NCBI GenBank assembly: GCA_019636845.1
Contig: JAHBWV010000001.1
Coordinates: 2,294,001-2,358,000, forward strand
DNA: 64,000 nucleotides
Source: Phycisphaeraceae bacterium
GTDB lineage: Bacteria > Planctomycetota > Phycisphaerae > Phycisphaerales > UBA1924
Direction: 5' to 3'
Shown in pieces: positions 44,373 to 53,939 of this stretch (positions are counted from its first letter, which is position 1; every line of letters begins with the position of its first letter). The notes under the pieces were generated by a model. That model did not search any database. It saw only the letters and a program-made list of their open reading frames with translations, and had not been told where the DNA came from. The position numbers and the translations under genes are program-made.

Positions 44373-46496
44373 ATGCGAGCCACGCAAGGAACGAGCGGCA
44401 CAAAGAAACCAGCCAAGAGCCATCGCTCCACGAAGCAGGTCGATGCGGCCCTGCTCGTCACGGGCATGCACCCCGCCGTCGCGGAGTTGCTGTCGCTCTC
44501 TGCGACCCGTGGGTGGATGGCATACGAGGAACTCAACAACACGATCCCGGACGAGGTGGTTGCGCCGGAGCCGATCGACGAGCTCCTGTGCGTCTGCGAC
44601 CGTCTCGGGCTCGAACTGATCGACGAGCTCGAGTTCCGCGCCCGCCTCCATCGAGAGTCCCTCGCCCGTGGTGAAGAACCGAACCACAACGCCCTTTCCC
44701 GCGCGCCGATCGCGGGCGTCACAGGGAGCATCCGCCAGTTCCGAGCCATGAGCGTCGCGGGCGGCGAACGCTCGGAAGAGGCCGCCGCGCTCTCGAAGCA
44801 ACCGACCGCTGACGGACGCCCACTGACACAAGCGGAGCTCGACGTTGCCGAAGCCGAGGCGATGGACGAGGCCGCGTTGGCCCGCGAGCTCGAAGAGGCG
44901 GCGTCAGAAGAAGCCGGCGCAAAGCGGATCGACGACCCGGTTCGCATGTACCTGTCACAGATGGGGTCGATCCCGCTGCTGACACGCGACGAGGAGATCC
45001 GGCTCGCGAAGAAGATCGAGACCACACGGATGATCTTCCGGCGTCGCTGTCTCGAGTCTGATTACGTCGTCAAGCAGGCGGTCGATACGCTCCGCCTGGT
45101 GGACGCGGGCGATCTTCCCTTTGATCGAACCATGAGGATCTCGACCGCTGAAGTCAACGCCAAGGACAAGATCGCCCGTCGGATACCGGCGAACCTGAGA
45201 ACCATCGAGAAACTGCTCGACATGAACGCTTCGGACTGGGATCTGCTCGAGGCGGCCCGAAAGTCCCGTCGAACGAAGGACACGGAGGCGATCAGGCAAC
45301 GCATGAGCGACCGGCGCCGGCGCATGGCGGCTCTCACGGAGGAACTCTCGCTGCGTACCGGTCGCATCATCCCGCTCATGCGGAAGCTCCGCTCGATCGC
45401 GATGAAGATGGACTCGCTGAAGAAAGAGACCGACCGCCTCCAGATCGAAGGAAAGCCGCACGCCGAGGATCTTGACGTCCTCTCGGACGAGCTCGACGGT
45501 CTCAGGGCACTCGTCCTCGAAGAGCCGGACGAGCTGACCTCTCGAGTCAAGAACATCGGCTCGGTCTTCTGGGAGTACGAGCAGGCGAAGCGCGACCTCT
45601 CCGGGGGCAACCTCCGCCTCGTCGTCTCGATCGCGAAGAAGTATCGCAATCGCGGGCTCTCCTTCCTCGACGTGATCCAGGAAGGCAATACCGGCCTGAT
45701 GAGAGCCGTGGATAAGTACGAGTACAAGCGGGGCTACAAGTTCAGCACCTACGCCACGTGGTGGATACGACAGGCGATCACCAGAGCCATCGCGGACCAC
45801 GCCCGCACGATCCGGATCCCTGTCCACATGATCGAGACGATGTCGCGTCTGCGCAACATCCAGAAGCAGTTCCTCCAGGAGACCGGGCAGGAGCCGACCA
45901 TCGAGGAACTCGCCGACCGCGCGAAGATGTCCGTCTCAGAAGTCCGGCGCGTGATGAAGGTCAGCCGCCACCCTGTTTCGCTCGATCGCCCAGTCGGCGA
46001 GAGTGAAGACTCCTACTTCGGCGACTTCATCGAAGACGACCGCGCCGCCCCGCCCGCTGACACCGCCGCGCAGGAGATGCTCAAGAATCGCATCGAACAG
46101 GTGCTCAAAACGCTGACCTACCGCGAGCGAGAGATCATCAAGCTGCGGTACGGGATCGGCGATGGGTACACATACACACTCGAAGAGGTCGGCCGGATCT
46201 TCAAGGTCACGAGAGAGCGTGTCCGGCAGGTCGAGGCCAAGGCCATCCGAAAGCTGCAGCACCCGGTCCGCGCTCGCAAGCTCCACGGGTTCGTCGATGG
46301 CTCTGTCTACCGCGAGATCCGCCCCGATGCCGCCGGTGGCAACCCCTCGACTGTTCACGGATCAGGTCCCGCAACAGGCCAGAACGGGGGGCTTCGCGCC
46401 GGTGCCACCGGCATGGGTCCCAACGGCTCGCCCGGGCAGGTCCCCCTTGCCCCGGAGGGCTTCCGGGATGACTTCATGGACGATAACGACGACTGA
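44373..46496 (+). CDS. rpoD: RNA polymerase primary sigma factor RpoD
   Basis: A 707-residue sigma-70 protein with all regions: 1.1-like N-terminus, 1.2 [20 protein letters not shown], a non-conserved region, region 2 [20 protein letters not shown] then [20 protein letters not shown] and [20 protein letters not shown], region 3, and region 4 [20 protein letters not shown] then [16 protein letters not shown]. The preserved melting and -35-binding elements mark a housekeeping sigma. A Gly/Pro-rich tail of about 55 residues after region 4 is unusual. GAGAGGAA precedes the start. Confidence 0.97.
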   Translation: MRATQGTSGTKKPAKSHRSTKQVDAALLVTGMHPAVAELLSLSATRGWMAYEELNNTIPDEVVAPEPIDELLCVCDRLGLELIDELEFRARLHRESLARGEEPNHNALSRAPIAGVTGSIRQFRAMSVAGGERSEEAAALSKQPTADGRPLTQAELDVAEAEAMDEAALARELEEAASEEAGAKRIDDPVRMYLSQMGSIPLLTRDEEIRLAKKIETTRMIFRRRCLESDYVVKQAVDTLRLVDAGDLPFDRTMRISTAEVNAKDKIARRIPANLRTIEKLLDMNASDWDLLEAARKSRRTKDTEAIRQRMSDRRRRMAALTEELSLRTGRIIPLMRKLRSIAMKMDSLKKETDRLQIEGKPHAEDLDVLSDELDGLRALVLEEPDELTSRVKNIGSVFWEYEQAKRDLSGGNLRLVVSIAKKYRNRGLSFLDVIQEGNTGLMRAVDKYEYKRGYKFSTYATWWIRQAITRAIADHARTIRIPVHMIETMSRLRNIQKQFLQETGQEPTIEELADRAKMSVSEVRRVMKVSRHPVSLDRPVGESEDSYFGDFIEDDRAAPPADTAAQEMLKNRIEQVLKTLTYREREIIKLRYGIGDGYTYTLEEVGRIFKVTRERVRQVEAKAIRKLQHPVRARKLHGFVDGSVYREIRPDAAGGNPSTVHGSGPATGQNGGLRAGATGMGPNGSPGQVPLAPEGFRDDFMDDNDD

Positions 46497-46551
46497 TCGG
46501 CCTGATTGACGACATCCCGAACATCGCTACCCTATCAATGCGAGTAGTTCG

Positions 46552-46681
46552 CGCGTGATGGGGAGTAGCCTCCCGCAGCCAAGCGGGCAGGAGCCGGTCG
46601 TCAACACGGGGAAGGACTCCAACCCCCGGCCGCTCCTTGCGTGAAGAGCGCACAGGCAAGACCACACGGCGGTTTCCGTCG
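46552..46681 (+). ncRNA. yybP-ykoY (manganese) riboswitch
   Basis: The conserved core of the yybP-ykoY family is visible: GGGGAGTAGCC at 46560-46570, GTCAACA at 46600-46606 and GGCAAGACC at 46655-46663. P1 can pair CGTG (46554-46557) with CACG (46665-46668). A second hairpin CGGCGG-TTT-CCGTCG (46667-46681) overlaps the 3' strand of P1, so the two are mutually exclusive, a plausible expression platform. It lies 35 bases before the TerC-family start. This riboswitch class binds Mn2+ and commonly controls TerC/Alx-like and MntP-like membrane proteins, matching the gene downstream. Confidence 0.88.
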
Positions 46682-46716
46682 TCGGTCTCTTGCGCGCACG
46701 CAGAAAGCATTCCCCA

Positions 46717-47871
46717 ATGAACGATCTTGTCTCCGGCTTCGCAGCCGTCACGCTTCCCGCGGCTTCCCACCCCGGGGTCGTGTGGCTCTATGTCGGGTTC
46801 ATCGCGATGGTGCTCGTCTTTCTCGCCCTCGACCTGGGCGTCTTCCACAGGCACGCCCATGAGGTCAAGGTCAAAGAGGCGATCACTTGGACGATCGTCT
46901 GGGTCGTTTGCGCGATGCTCTTCAATGTGGGCGTCTACTTCATCTACGAGCACCACGTGCTCGGAATCGGCCGCGATGTCCAGCAACTCGGAGCGGCTGC
47001 GCGAGACGTGGGCGGAGCCGAGGCCGCGAAGCTCTTCTTCACCGGGTACATCGTCGAGAAGTCGCTCTCGATGGACAACGTGTTCGTCATCGCGATGATC
47101 TTCACCTATTTCGGCGTTCCCGCCAAGTACCAGCACCGTGTGCTCTTCTGGGGCATCATCGGCGCGCTCCTGATGCGCGGCCTCATGATCGGCATCGGCG
47201 CAGCCCTTATCTCTCGCTTCTCCTGGGTCGTGTACATCTTCGGCGGCTTCCTGATCCTCAGCGCGCTCAAGATGGCCGTGATCAAGAGCGAGAACGTCGA
47301 TCCGAACAACAACCCCGCCGTCAAACTCGTGCGGCGATTGATCCCGGTCACGCCCCACTACGACGGACAGAAGTTCTTCACCAACTGGAACGGCCACCGC
47401 GCCGCAACCCCGCTTTTCCTGACGCTCGTTCTCGTCGAGTTCACGGACCTCATCTTCGCGGTCGACTCGATCCCCGCGATCTTCGCGATCACGGCGGATC
47501 CGTTCATCGTCTTCACGTCCAATGTCTTCGCCATCCTCGGACTCCGCGCGCTGTACTTCTGCCTTGCCAACATGATCTCTGCATTTCGTTACCTGAAGCC
47601 CGCGCTCATCCTCGTGCTCGCATTCGTCGGCGTCAAGATGCTGCTCGTCCACACCGAATTCAAGATTCCCAACACCGTGTCGCTGGCCGTCATCATCTCT
47701 CTCCTCGGCATCGCGGTCCTCGCCTCGTGGCTCATCCCCGCGAAGCCAGGAGAAGAGCACGATCTCCCCGGTCCCGAGGGCATCCTCGATCCCGCCGCTG
47801 CGTTCCGCCGGAAGCCCAAGGGCACGCCCACGCGGGCAGACTCCGACGCCACGGATTCATCCACATCATGA
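46717..47871 (+). CDS. TerC-family integral membrane protein (Alx-like)
   Basis: A 384-residue multi-helix membrane protein of the TerC/Alx family: WTIVWVVCAMLFNVGVYFIY, the diagnostic IVEKSLSMDNVFVIAMIFTY, and LVEFTDLIFAVDSIPAIFAI with acidic residues within membrane helices. TerC/Alx proteins take part in Mn2+ efflux or loading of exported metalloenzymes. The riboswitch directly upstream argues for Mn2+-controlled expression. The C-terminal 40 residues are cytoplasmic and charged. Start at 46717; the longer frame begins inside the leader. Confidence 0.93.
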   Translation: MNDLVSGFAAVTLPAASHPGVVWLYVGFIAMVLVFLALDLGVFHRHAHEVKVKEAITWTIVWVVCAMLFNVGVYFIYEHHVLGIGRDVQQLGAAARDVGGAEAAKLFFTGYIVEKSLSMDNVFVIAMIFTYFGVPAKYQHRVLFWGIIGALLMRGLMIGIGAALISRFSWVVYIFGGFLILSALKMAVIKSENVDPNNNPAVKLVRRLIPVTPHYDGQKFFTNWNGHRAATPLFLTLVLVEFTDLIFAVDSIPAIFAITADPFIVFTSNVFAILGLRALYFCLANMISAFRYLKPALILVLAFVGVKMLLVHTEFKIPNTVSLAVIISLLGIAVLASWLIPAKPGEEHDLPGPEGILDPAAAFRRKPKGTPTRADSDATDSSTS

Positions 47872-47911
47872 ACTCGTATCTCCCGCAACGCACCACGACG
47901 AGCAAGCACGC

Positions 47912-48481
47912 ATGAACTTCGCAGTCAATTCCGACGTTCTTCTCACATGCCTGCTCATCGTGCTCGCCCGGGTCACAGACGTCTCGCTCGGGACGATCCG
48001 CACGATCACCGTCATCAACGGCCTGCGTGGCGTCTCGTGGATCCTCGGGTTCTTCGAGGTCCTCGTGTGGATCGTCGTCGTCTCACGTGTCATCGGAGAG
48101 GTCCCGAAGAACCCGCTCTACCCCGTTGCGTACGCGCTCGGCTTCGCCACCGGCAACTTCATCGGCATCACCATCGAGAGCAAGATCGCCTTCGGCCACC
48201 AGGTCGTGCGAGTCTTCACGCGGAAAGGACCTGAGGTTGTCAGCAAACTCCGCGAAGACGGCTACGCCGTGACCGAGTTCTCCGGCAGAGGCCGCGACGG
48301 TCCCGTCGACATGCTCTTCATCGAGACAGAACGCCGAAGCGCGCGAGAACTCCTCGCCGATGCCCGGAAGCTCGATCCCGATTGTTTCGTGGTCGTCGAC
48401 GATATCCGGATCGCATCAGCGAAACTCGTCGAAGCCCAGCAGCAGTCCGGTGGCTGGCGGTCACAACTCAAACGCAAGTAG
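47912..48481 (+). CDS. UPF0316/DUF2179-family membrane protein
   Basis: A 189-residue protein: three membrane helices in the first 110 residues (LTCLLIVLARVTDVSLGTIR, WILGFFEVLVWIVVVSRVIG, and a third with GFATGNFIGITIESKIAFGH), then a C-terminal DUF2179-like domain (VFTRKGPEVVSKLREDGYAV, DMLFIETERRSARELLADAR). This layout is that of the UPF0316 (DUF5698+DUF2179) family. Function unknown; DUF2179 domains have been linked to nucleotide binding. Begins 40 bases after the TerC gene and may share its riboswitch control. Confidence 0.88.
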   Translation: MNFAVNSDVLLTCLLIVLARVTDVSLGTIRTITVINGLRGVSWILGFFEVLVWIVVVSRVIGEVPKNPLYPVAYALGFATGNFIGITIESKIAFGHQVVRVFTRKGPEVVSKLREDGYAVTEFSGRGRDGPVDMLFIETERRSARELLADARKLDPDCFVVVDDIRIASAKLVEAQQQSGGWRSQLKRK

Positions 48482-48501
48482 CTGGCCCGATCGACGCGCG
48501 A

Positions 48502-48843
48502 TCACGCGGCTCTCGACGCCCGACGCGGCGCATCCGCTCGCTCGAACCTGTCTGTCTCCGTCGGCGAGGCCTCTACCATAGAGGACGGCCTCGACGGCAC
48601 GTCCTTGTGCTCCACCGCGACGTCAGGAATCGAGCGACCAAGTCTCGACTCCGCCACAAGTTCAAGCTCCGCCTGCAGCCAATCCAGCGTGGGATTCCCC
48701 GGCTTGCAGTCGCGTGCAATCCAGATGCGATGCGCGCGAGCCCGGATCTGCGCCTCGGTCGGACGTACGAGCTCACGCCCCAACGACTCAACGACCGTGT
48801 ATGACATCACAGGCAACGCCGGCTGGACAGTCTCGCGATCCAT
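48502..48843 (-). CDS. Small DUF2934-like protein
   Basis: A protein of 113 residues from an ATG at 48843 with GGGGAG 5 bases upstream. Residues about 25-60 (RPTEAQIRARAHRIWIARDC, then KPGNPTLDWLQAELEL) fit the DUF2934 pattern, a short helical motif of about 40 residues. The remainder is low-complexity and charged. Function unknown. It converges on the UPF0316 gene. Confidence 0.6.
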   Translation of the reverse strand: MDRETVQPALPVMSYTVVESLGRELVRPTEAQIRARAHRIWIARDCKPGNPTLDWLQAELELVAESRLGRSIPDVAVEHKDVPSRPSSMVEASPTETDRFERADAPRRASRAA

Positions 48844-49068
48844 CGTGGCTCCCCGTCTACCGCGCGCATGATCACACAGGACCATCGCACCACACGATGT
48901 TCGGCAGGCCCGAGAATCCACTTTCGCCCGATCCAGAATTTCACAAACGAACGCTCGATCCGCGGGCACCGCCCGTCGCCCGCGAGTCCCGTCGGCCTCT
49001 GATGCGGGCCCGGCAGCCGTCTGCGACTCGCGTCCCGATCAAAGGGTCCTCCATCGATCCTGAATAGC

Positions 49069-50493
49069 TCAGCACTCGCTCACACCCACCGGGATAGCAA
49101 CCGCAAGACCGCCCTCGGCCGTCTCTTTGTATTTCGAGTTCATGTCGAGCGCGGTCGCCCACATGGTCCTGATCACGTCGTCCAGAGAGACCCGAGCCGC
49201 TTTCGCATCGCCATCCACTGCGATGTTCGCGGCCGTGATCGCCTTCACAGCACCCATCGAATTCCGTTCTATGCACGGCACCTGAACCAGCCCGCCGATC
49301 GGATCGCACGTCATCCCCAGGTGATGCTCCATCGCGATCTCAGCCGCCATCAGCGACTGCTCCGGCGAGGCCCCCAGCACATGCGCAAGCCCCGCGGCCG
49401 CCATCGCGCTCGAAACCCCGATCTCCGCCTGACACCCCCCCATCGCCGCAGAGATCGTTGCTCCCTGCTTGAAAAGTGAACCCACCTGCCCCGCGACGAG
49501 CATGAAGTCGATCAGGCCCCTCTGTGTACTCTGACAGAATCGGTCGTAGTACATCATCACCGCGGGGATCACCCCCGCCGCACCATTCGTAGGTGCGGTG
49601 ACCACCCGCCCGAAGCTCGCGTTCTCCTCGTTCACCGCGAGCGCAAAGCAACTCACCCACTTCAGGACCTGCCGAAAGCTTGCTCCGGAATCTCTGACCG
49701 CATTGAACCACGCGTCGATACCCTCGTACGTCGCGCCGGAAAGGAGACGGTCGGCCATCGCTGCGGCACGGCGGCTCACGTTCAACCCACCGGGCAGCAC
49801 ACCCGCCGAATGGCACCCTCGGTGCATGCACTCGCGCATCACGCTCCATATCTGCAGCAGCCCCTGATCGATCTCATCGTCAGATCGCCACACGCGCTCA
49901 TTCTCGCGCACGATCATCGCCAGATCTCGCCCGCCGCAGTGCCCGAGCCACTGCTCGCCGCTCCCGACCGGATACGGATGCACGACAACCAGACCAGACG
50001 ACGAGCCGCCTCCGGTCCCCTCCTCGGTGACAAATCCGCCGCCGATCGAGTAGTACGTCCGCTGCACCTCGCGCCCGTCGCTGAGCCCTGCGGTCAGGGT
50101 CATTGCGTTCGGGTGCTCCGGCAGCGAACGGTCGTGGAACACAATCTGACGGGCAGGATCGAATGCCAACAGGCGACATCCCCCCAGCATCAGCATCCTT
50201 CGTTCCCTGATGGAACGCACCGTGTGCTCGATCAGCGTCGTGTCGCACGTGACCGGGTCCTCCCCGCGCAGCGCGAGGATGACAGCGATATCAGTCCCAT
50301 GCCCCCTCCCGGTCTTTGACAACGAACCGAAAAGGTCAACACGCACGGACTGGACAGCGTCGAGCCCTCCCGGTCCCGCTTCACGGCGGCACAACTCGAT
50401 GAACCGCTGGGTCGCTCGCCACGGCCCCATGGTGTGGGAACTCGAGGGCCCTACTCCAACCTTGAAGATGTCAAACACACTGATCGGGTCCAC
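49069..50493 (-). CDS. sdaA: L-serine ammonia-lyase (dehydratase), single-chain iron-sulfur type
   Basis: A protein of 474 residues: the beta domain at the N-terminus (SVFDIFKVGVGPSSSHTMGP), the alpha domain at the C-terminus with FGRVVTAPTNGAAGVIPAVM, GCQAEIGVSSAMAAAGLAHV and LGMTCDPIGGLVQVPCIERN, whose Cys residues ligate the 4Fe-4S cluster. It deaminates L-serine to pyruvate. Order and length match the fused proteobacterial SdaA rather than the two-subunit Bacillus form. Confidence 0.96.
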   Translation of the reverse strand: MDPISVFDIFKVGVGPSSSHTMGPWRATQRFIELCRREAGPGGLDAVQSVRVDLFGSLSKTGRGHGTDIAVILALRGEDPVTCDTTLIEHTVRSIRERRMLMLGGCRLLAFDPARQIVFHDRSLPEHPNAMTLTAGLSDGREVQRTYYSIGGGFVTEEGTGGGSSSGLVVVHPYPVGSGEQWLGHCGGRDLAMIVRENERVWRSDDEIDQGLLQIWSVMRECMHRGCHSAGVLPGGLNVSRRAAAMADRLLSGATYEGIDAWFNAVRDSGASFRQVLKWVSCFALAVNEENASFGRVVTAPTNGAAGVIPAVMMYYDRFCQSTQRGLIDFMLVAGQVGSLFKQGATISAAMGGCQAEIGVSSAMAAAGLAHVLGASPEQSLMAAEIAMEHHLGMTCDPIGGLVQVPCIERNSMGAVKAITAANIAVDGDAKAARVSLDDVIRTMWATALDMNSKYKETAEGGLAVAIPVGVSEC

Positions 50494-50585
50494 GGGGCAT
50501 CAGCGTATGCACCATCACGCCAGAGACCTCGACCTCCGATCAAGTATCCCCCGCGTCCCCTACAGAGTGCAACAATCACGGAAGC

Positions 50586-52880
50586 ATGCCGAGAAGCGAA
50601 ACCGAAACTGGCTCGTTCGATAACCCACCCAAACCGGGCCGGACACTCATCCACATCCAAGGAATGTCCTGCGCCAGCTGTGCGTCCGGGATCGAACGCT
50701 CACTGCTCCGGCTCCCAAACATCAGCCGCGCGAGCGTGAGTTTCGCCACCGCGAGCGCCGTCGTTCAGTTCGCCGATACATCAGGACCAACCCCGCAGGA
50801 GATCGACGCAGTGCTTGGCGCGATCCGGGCTCTCGGGTTTGACGCCGTCCCCGCCCAGACACACGACATCGAACAGCCCGCGTCCGATCACACTCACGGC
50901 AAGGGGACGCTGGAACTCGCTGACATACGCCTCGGGGTTGCCCTCATCTGCACCCTGCCGGTCTTCGTGATCGCCATGTCGCACGGCACGATCCCGTGGT
51001 TGCACGGGGCGCTGTCAAACTGGGTCCAGCTTGTTCTCACAACACCGGTCCTGTTCTTCGCCGGCTGGCCGCTGATCCGCGGTGCGTGGCGAAGCGTCCG
51101 AGCAATGACAGCGAACATGGACACACTCGTGACGCTCGGCACCGGAGCCGCGTACTTCTTCTCCGCTTACTCTACGGTCGCGGTATCCTTCCTGACACAC
51201 AATCCGCTTCATGACTCCCCATTGCACGCACCGGTCTACTTCGAGACAACCGCAGTCGTCATCCTGCTCATCATCGTCGGCAAGCGGCTCGAATCTCGCG
51301 CGACGCGCAGGGCAGCCGGTGCGATCGATCATCTCGTCACACTCCGCCCTCCCCGCGCGACAATCGAAAGCGATCACGGGCGTCGTGAGATCGATGCCCG
51401 CTCGCTGAACGTTGGGGATCTCATTGTCGTACGCCCGGGCGAGCGAGTCGCCGCCGACGCGATCGTCGTCAGCGGGTCATCCGCGCTCGACGAATCGCTT
51501 CTTACCGGCGAGAGTCTGCCCATCGATAAGACCGTCGGTGACACGATCCACGCCGGAACGCTCAACACAACCGGATCACTCCATGCAAGGGTCTCCTCGC
51601 CACCTGGCGACGCCATGCTCGACCGGATCGTCCGTCTTGTCCAGGAGGCCCAGTCTGGCAAAGCCCCGATTTCACGCCTCGCGGACCGCGTGAGCGCGTG
51701 GCTGGTTCCAGTCGTGCTGCTCACCTCGTTCCTGACATTCTGCTGCTGGTACCTAGTCTTTCCGACAGAGAATTCCCTCCACTTCGCGCTCAGTGCCAGC
51801 GTCTCTGTGCTCGTGATCTCCTGCCCTTGCGCTCTCGGACTGGCAACCCCAACTGCGATTATGGCCGCAACAGGCCGGGCTGCGCGACGGGGCATCCTCT
51901 TCTCGGATGCCGCCATGCTCGAACTGGCCCACAAGGTCACGCTCGTCGCGTTCGACAAGACCGGCACGCTCACGCGCGGGAATCCCAGCGTCTCTTCAAT
52001 CTACGCCGCACCCGGCGTGGACGAAGCCGAACTCCTGCGAACCGCCGCGTCCCTCGAACAGTCCAGCGAACACCCGATCGCCCGTGCCATTGTCGCCGAA
52101 GCAACCCGTCGAGGCCTCTCGCTCGCGACAGGCATCGACACGACCATCACCGCCGGATCGGGACTCAAGGCAAACCTCAACGGGCGCACGGTGCTCGTCG
52201 GCACGATGGACTTTCTCGCCTCTCACGGTGCCGACACCTCACCCCTCGCGCCAACTGTTGAGCGCGCGGCGGGCCGCGCCGAGAGCATTGTTGCGGTCGC
52301 GATCGCGGACCAGCCATCAGGCGTGATCGGAATCTCAGACGCCATCAGACCTGAGGCCGCTGAGGCCGTCGATCGCCTCAATGCAATGGGGATCCGGGTC
52401 GTGCTCCTGAGCGGCGACCACGAGCACGCCGTCCGCGCAGCCGCGGCATCCGTCGGAATCACCGAGTCTCATGCTCGCCTGAGACCCGAAGACAAAGCCG
52501 CGCTCATCAAGTCCTACAGAACGAGCGGCGAGCTCGTCGCCATGGTCGGCGATGGCGTCAACGACGCTCCCGCGCTCGCGCTGGCCGATGTCGGCTTCGC
52601 GTTCGGCTCCGGCGTTGACGCCGCGGCTGAGGTCGCCGATGTCACCATCATGCACAACGACCCACGCTCGGTCGCGGAGACAATCGCGTTCTCAGCCCGA
52701 ACACTGGCCATTATCCGCCAGAATCTCTGTTGGGCATTTCTCTACAACGTCGTCTCAATCCCACTCGCTGCCGGTGTTTTCTACCCGTTCACGGGCTGGC
52801 TTCTCTCGCCGATGATCGCGGGACTTGCGATGTCCCTCAGCAGTATCAGCGTCGTGCTGAACAGTCTCCGGCTGCGGTGA
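50586..52880 (+). CDS. copA: Copper-exporting P1B-type ATPase
   Basis: A 764-residue heavy-metal ATPase. One N-terminal metal-binding domain (QGMSCASCASGIERSLLRLP), eight predicted membrane helices, actuator TGES (LLTGESLPIDKTVG), CPC motif in the sixth helix (VISCPCALGLATPTAIMAAT), phosphorylation site AFDKTGTLTRG, the SEHPIARAI nucleotide site, and GDGVNDAPALALADVG. Copper selectivity is supported by the YN in helix 7 (LYNVVSIPLAAG) and MSLSS in helix 8 (LAMSLSSISVVLNSLRLR). Monocistronic here; no copper chaperone or regulator adjacent. Confidence 0.93.
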   Translation: MPRSETETGSFDNPPKPGRTLIHIQGMSCASCASGIERSLLRLPNISRASVSFATASAVVQFADTSGPTPQEIDAVLGAIRALGFDAVPAQTHDIEQPASDHTHGKGTLELADIRLGVALICTLPVFVIAMSHGTIPWLHGALSNWVQLVLTTPVLFFAGWPLIRGAWRSVRAMTANMDTLVTLGTGAAYFFSAYSTVAVSFLTHNPLHDSPLHAPVYFETTAVVILLIIVGKRLESRATRRAAGAIDHLVTLRPPRATIESDHGRREIDARSLNVGDLIVVRPGERVAADAIVVSGSSALDESLLTGESLPIDKTVGDTIHAGTLNTTGSLHARVSSPPGDAMLDRIVRLVQEAQSGKAPISRLADRVSAWLVPVVLLTSFLTFCCWYLVFPTENSLHFALSASVSVLVISCPCALGLATPTAIMAATGRAARRGILFSDAAMLELAHKVTLVAFDKTGTLTRGNPSVSSIYAAPGVDEAELLRTAASLEQSSEHPIARAIVAEATRRGLSLATGIDTTITAGSGLKANLNGRTVLVGTMDFLASHGADTSPLAPTVERAAGRAESIVAVAIADQPSGVIGISDAIRPEAAEAVDRLNAMGIRVVLLSGDHEHAVRAAAASVGITESHARLRPEDKAALIKSYRTSGELVAMVGDGVNDAPALALADVGFAFGSGVDAAAEVADVTIMHNDPRSVAETIAFSARTLAIIRQNLCWAFLYNVVSIPLAAGVFYPFTGWLLSPMIAGLAMSLSSISVVLNSLRLR

Positions 52881-52901
52881 GGCGGCACGCCGTCAACTCG
52901 A

Positions 52902-53831
52902 TCACCTCGCACCGGCTCGCCGCCTCTGGAGCGCGTGCCGACCGGCACGCAGGTCTTCGGCGATCAATTCCACCAGTCTGCTCGCGCCCTTGGCTCGACT
53001 CCTGTCCTTCCGCCACGCGACGGCAATCTCTCTCTCCGGCCCCTCGCCTGTGAGCCGCGCATACCGCCACTTCTCCGTCCCTTCGTGCACCGCTGCCATC
53101 TCCGGAACCAACGAGACACCGAGCCCAAGCCCGACAAGCTCGAACACCGTGGCCAACTGGGCCGTTTTGCATACCACCCTCGCCGCCATGCCGCGTGAAG
53201 AGCAGAAACCCTCGATCTGCCGGCCCAGGCAGTGCATCTCCCGCAAGGTCACAGTCGGCTCACCGCGCAGGTCCGTCCACGTCGCAACGCTCCTGTCAGC
53301 CCTCGCATGCCCGACAGGCATCGCCAGCAGCAAGGCCTCGGTCCCGATCACCTCAACGTCTATCAGATCATGAACGATCGGCGTGCTTACGAACGCGCAA
53401 TCGATCACCATATCGACCAGCGCGTCAACGAGCTGCTCGGTAAGTGCTTCCTGGATCATGATCTCTGCATCAGGCCAGTCATGACGATGCCGCTCCAGCG
53501 CCCGAGGCAAGAGGTACGGCGCCATCGTGGGTATCGCACCGATCGAGATCGTACCCGCCCCCGCTTCCGACTCCCGCTTGATGTTCGCCTCGGCCTCTCG
53601 CACATCCGCGAGAATACGCCTCGCCCGCGGCAGCAACGCCCTCCCCGCGTCGGTCAGAGCCACACCCTTCCCAACCCGGTCGAACAGCTCCACGCCGAGC
53701 GAGTCCTCGAGCTTGCGAACCTGCTGGCTGAGCGAGGGCTGCGCGATCCCGCAGCGCTCCGCAGCCCTGCTGATCGTCCCCGCTTCTGCCGCCGCGACGA
53801 AGTACATGAGCTGCCGAATATCCATAGTCAT
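52902..53831 (-). CDS. oxyR: OxyR-like LysR-family peroxide sensor
   Basis: A 309-residue LysR-type regulator. [23 protein letters not shown] then [20 protein letters not shown]. The effector domain contains [16 protein letters not shown], with Cys201 and Cys210 nine residues apart, like the redox pair Cys199/Cys208 of E. coli OxyR. Peroxide forms a disulfide that turns the protein into an activator. It is divergent from a catalase gene, its classic target, and the ATG lies within the candidate binding site (autoregulation likely). Confidence 0.92.
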   Translation of the reverse strand: MTMDIRQLMYFVAAAEAGTISRAAERCGIAQPSLSQQVRKLEDSLGVELFDRVGKGVALTDAGRALLPRARRILADVREAEANIKRESEAGAGTISIGAIPTMAPYLLPRALERHRHDWPDAEIMIQEALTEQLVDALVDMVIDCAFVSTPIVHDLIDVEVIGTEALLLAMPVGHARADRSVATWTDLRGEPTVTLREMHCLGRQIEGFCSSRGMAARVVCKTAQLATVFELVGLGLGVSLVPEMAAVHEGTEKWRYARLTGEGPEREIAVAWRKDRSRAKGASRLVELIAEDLRAGRHALQRRRAGAR

Positions 53832-53871
53832 AGTCTATACATGCATCGAATCTGGCATATTGGACACCTAT
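53824..53871. promoter_or_regulatory. Candidate OxyR binding site between oxyR and katA
   Basis: ATAG-N7-CTAT at 53824-53838 matches one half of the OxyR consensus exactly. ATAT-N7-CTAT at 53857-53871 is a near-match half. They are 18 bases apart rather than the usual 7, about one extra helical turn. The first half overlaps the oxyR start codon, consistent with autorepression. Confidence 0.5.
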
Positions 53872-53939
53872 GGCAGATACCCCTAGTCTCTCACTCTGTC
53901 TGCATCCACAGCACAGCACACCCCGAGAGGAGTCAGCGC

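Noticed and set aside
46474..47760. Long acidic open frame (428 codons) on the minus strand
   Set aside because: Fully antisense to the TerC gene and riboswitch; Asp/Glu/His/Arg-rich product is typical of the complement of a GC-rich membrane-protein gene and has no ribosome site.
53232..53939. N-terminal extension of katA by 236 codons
   Set aside because: The extension is antisense to oxyR; AGGAG before the ATG at 53940 and normal catalase length fix the start there.
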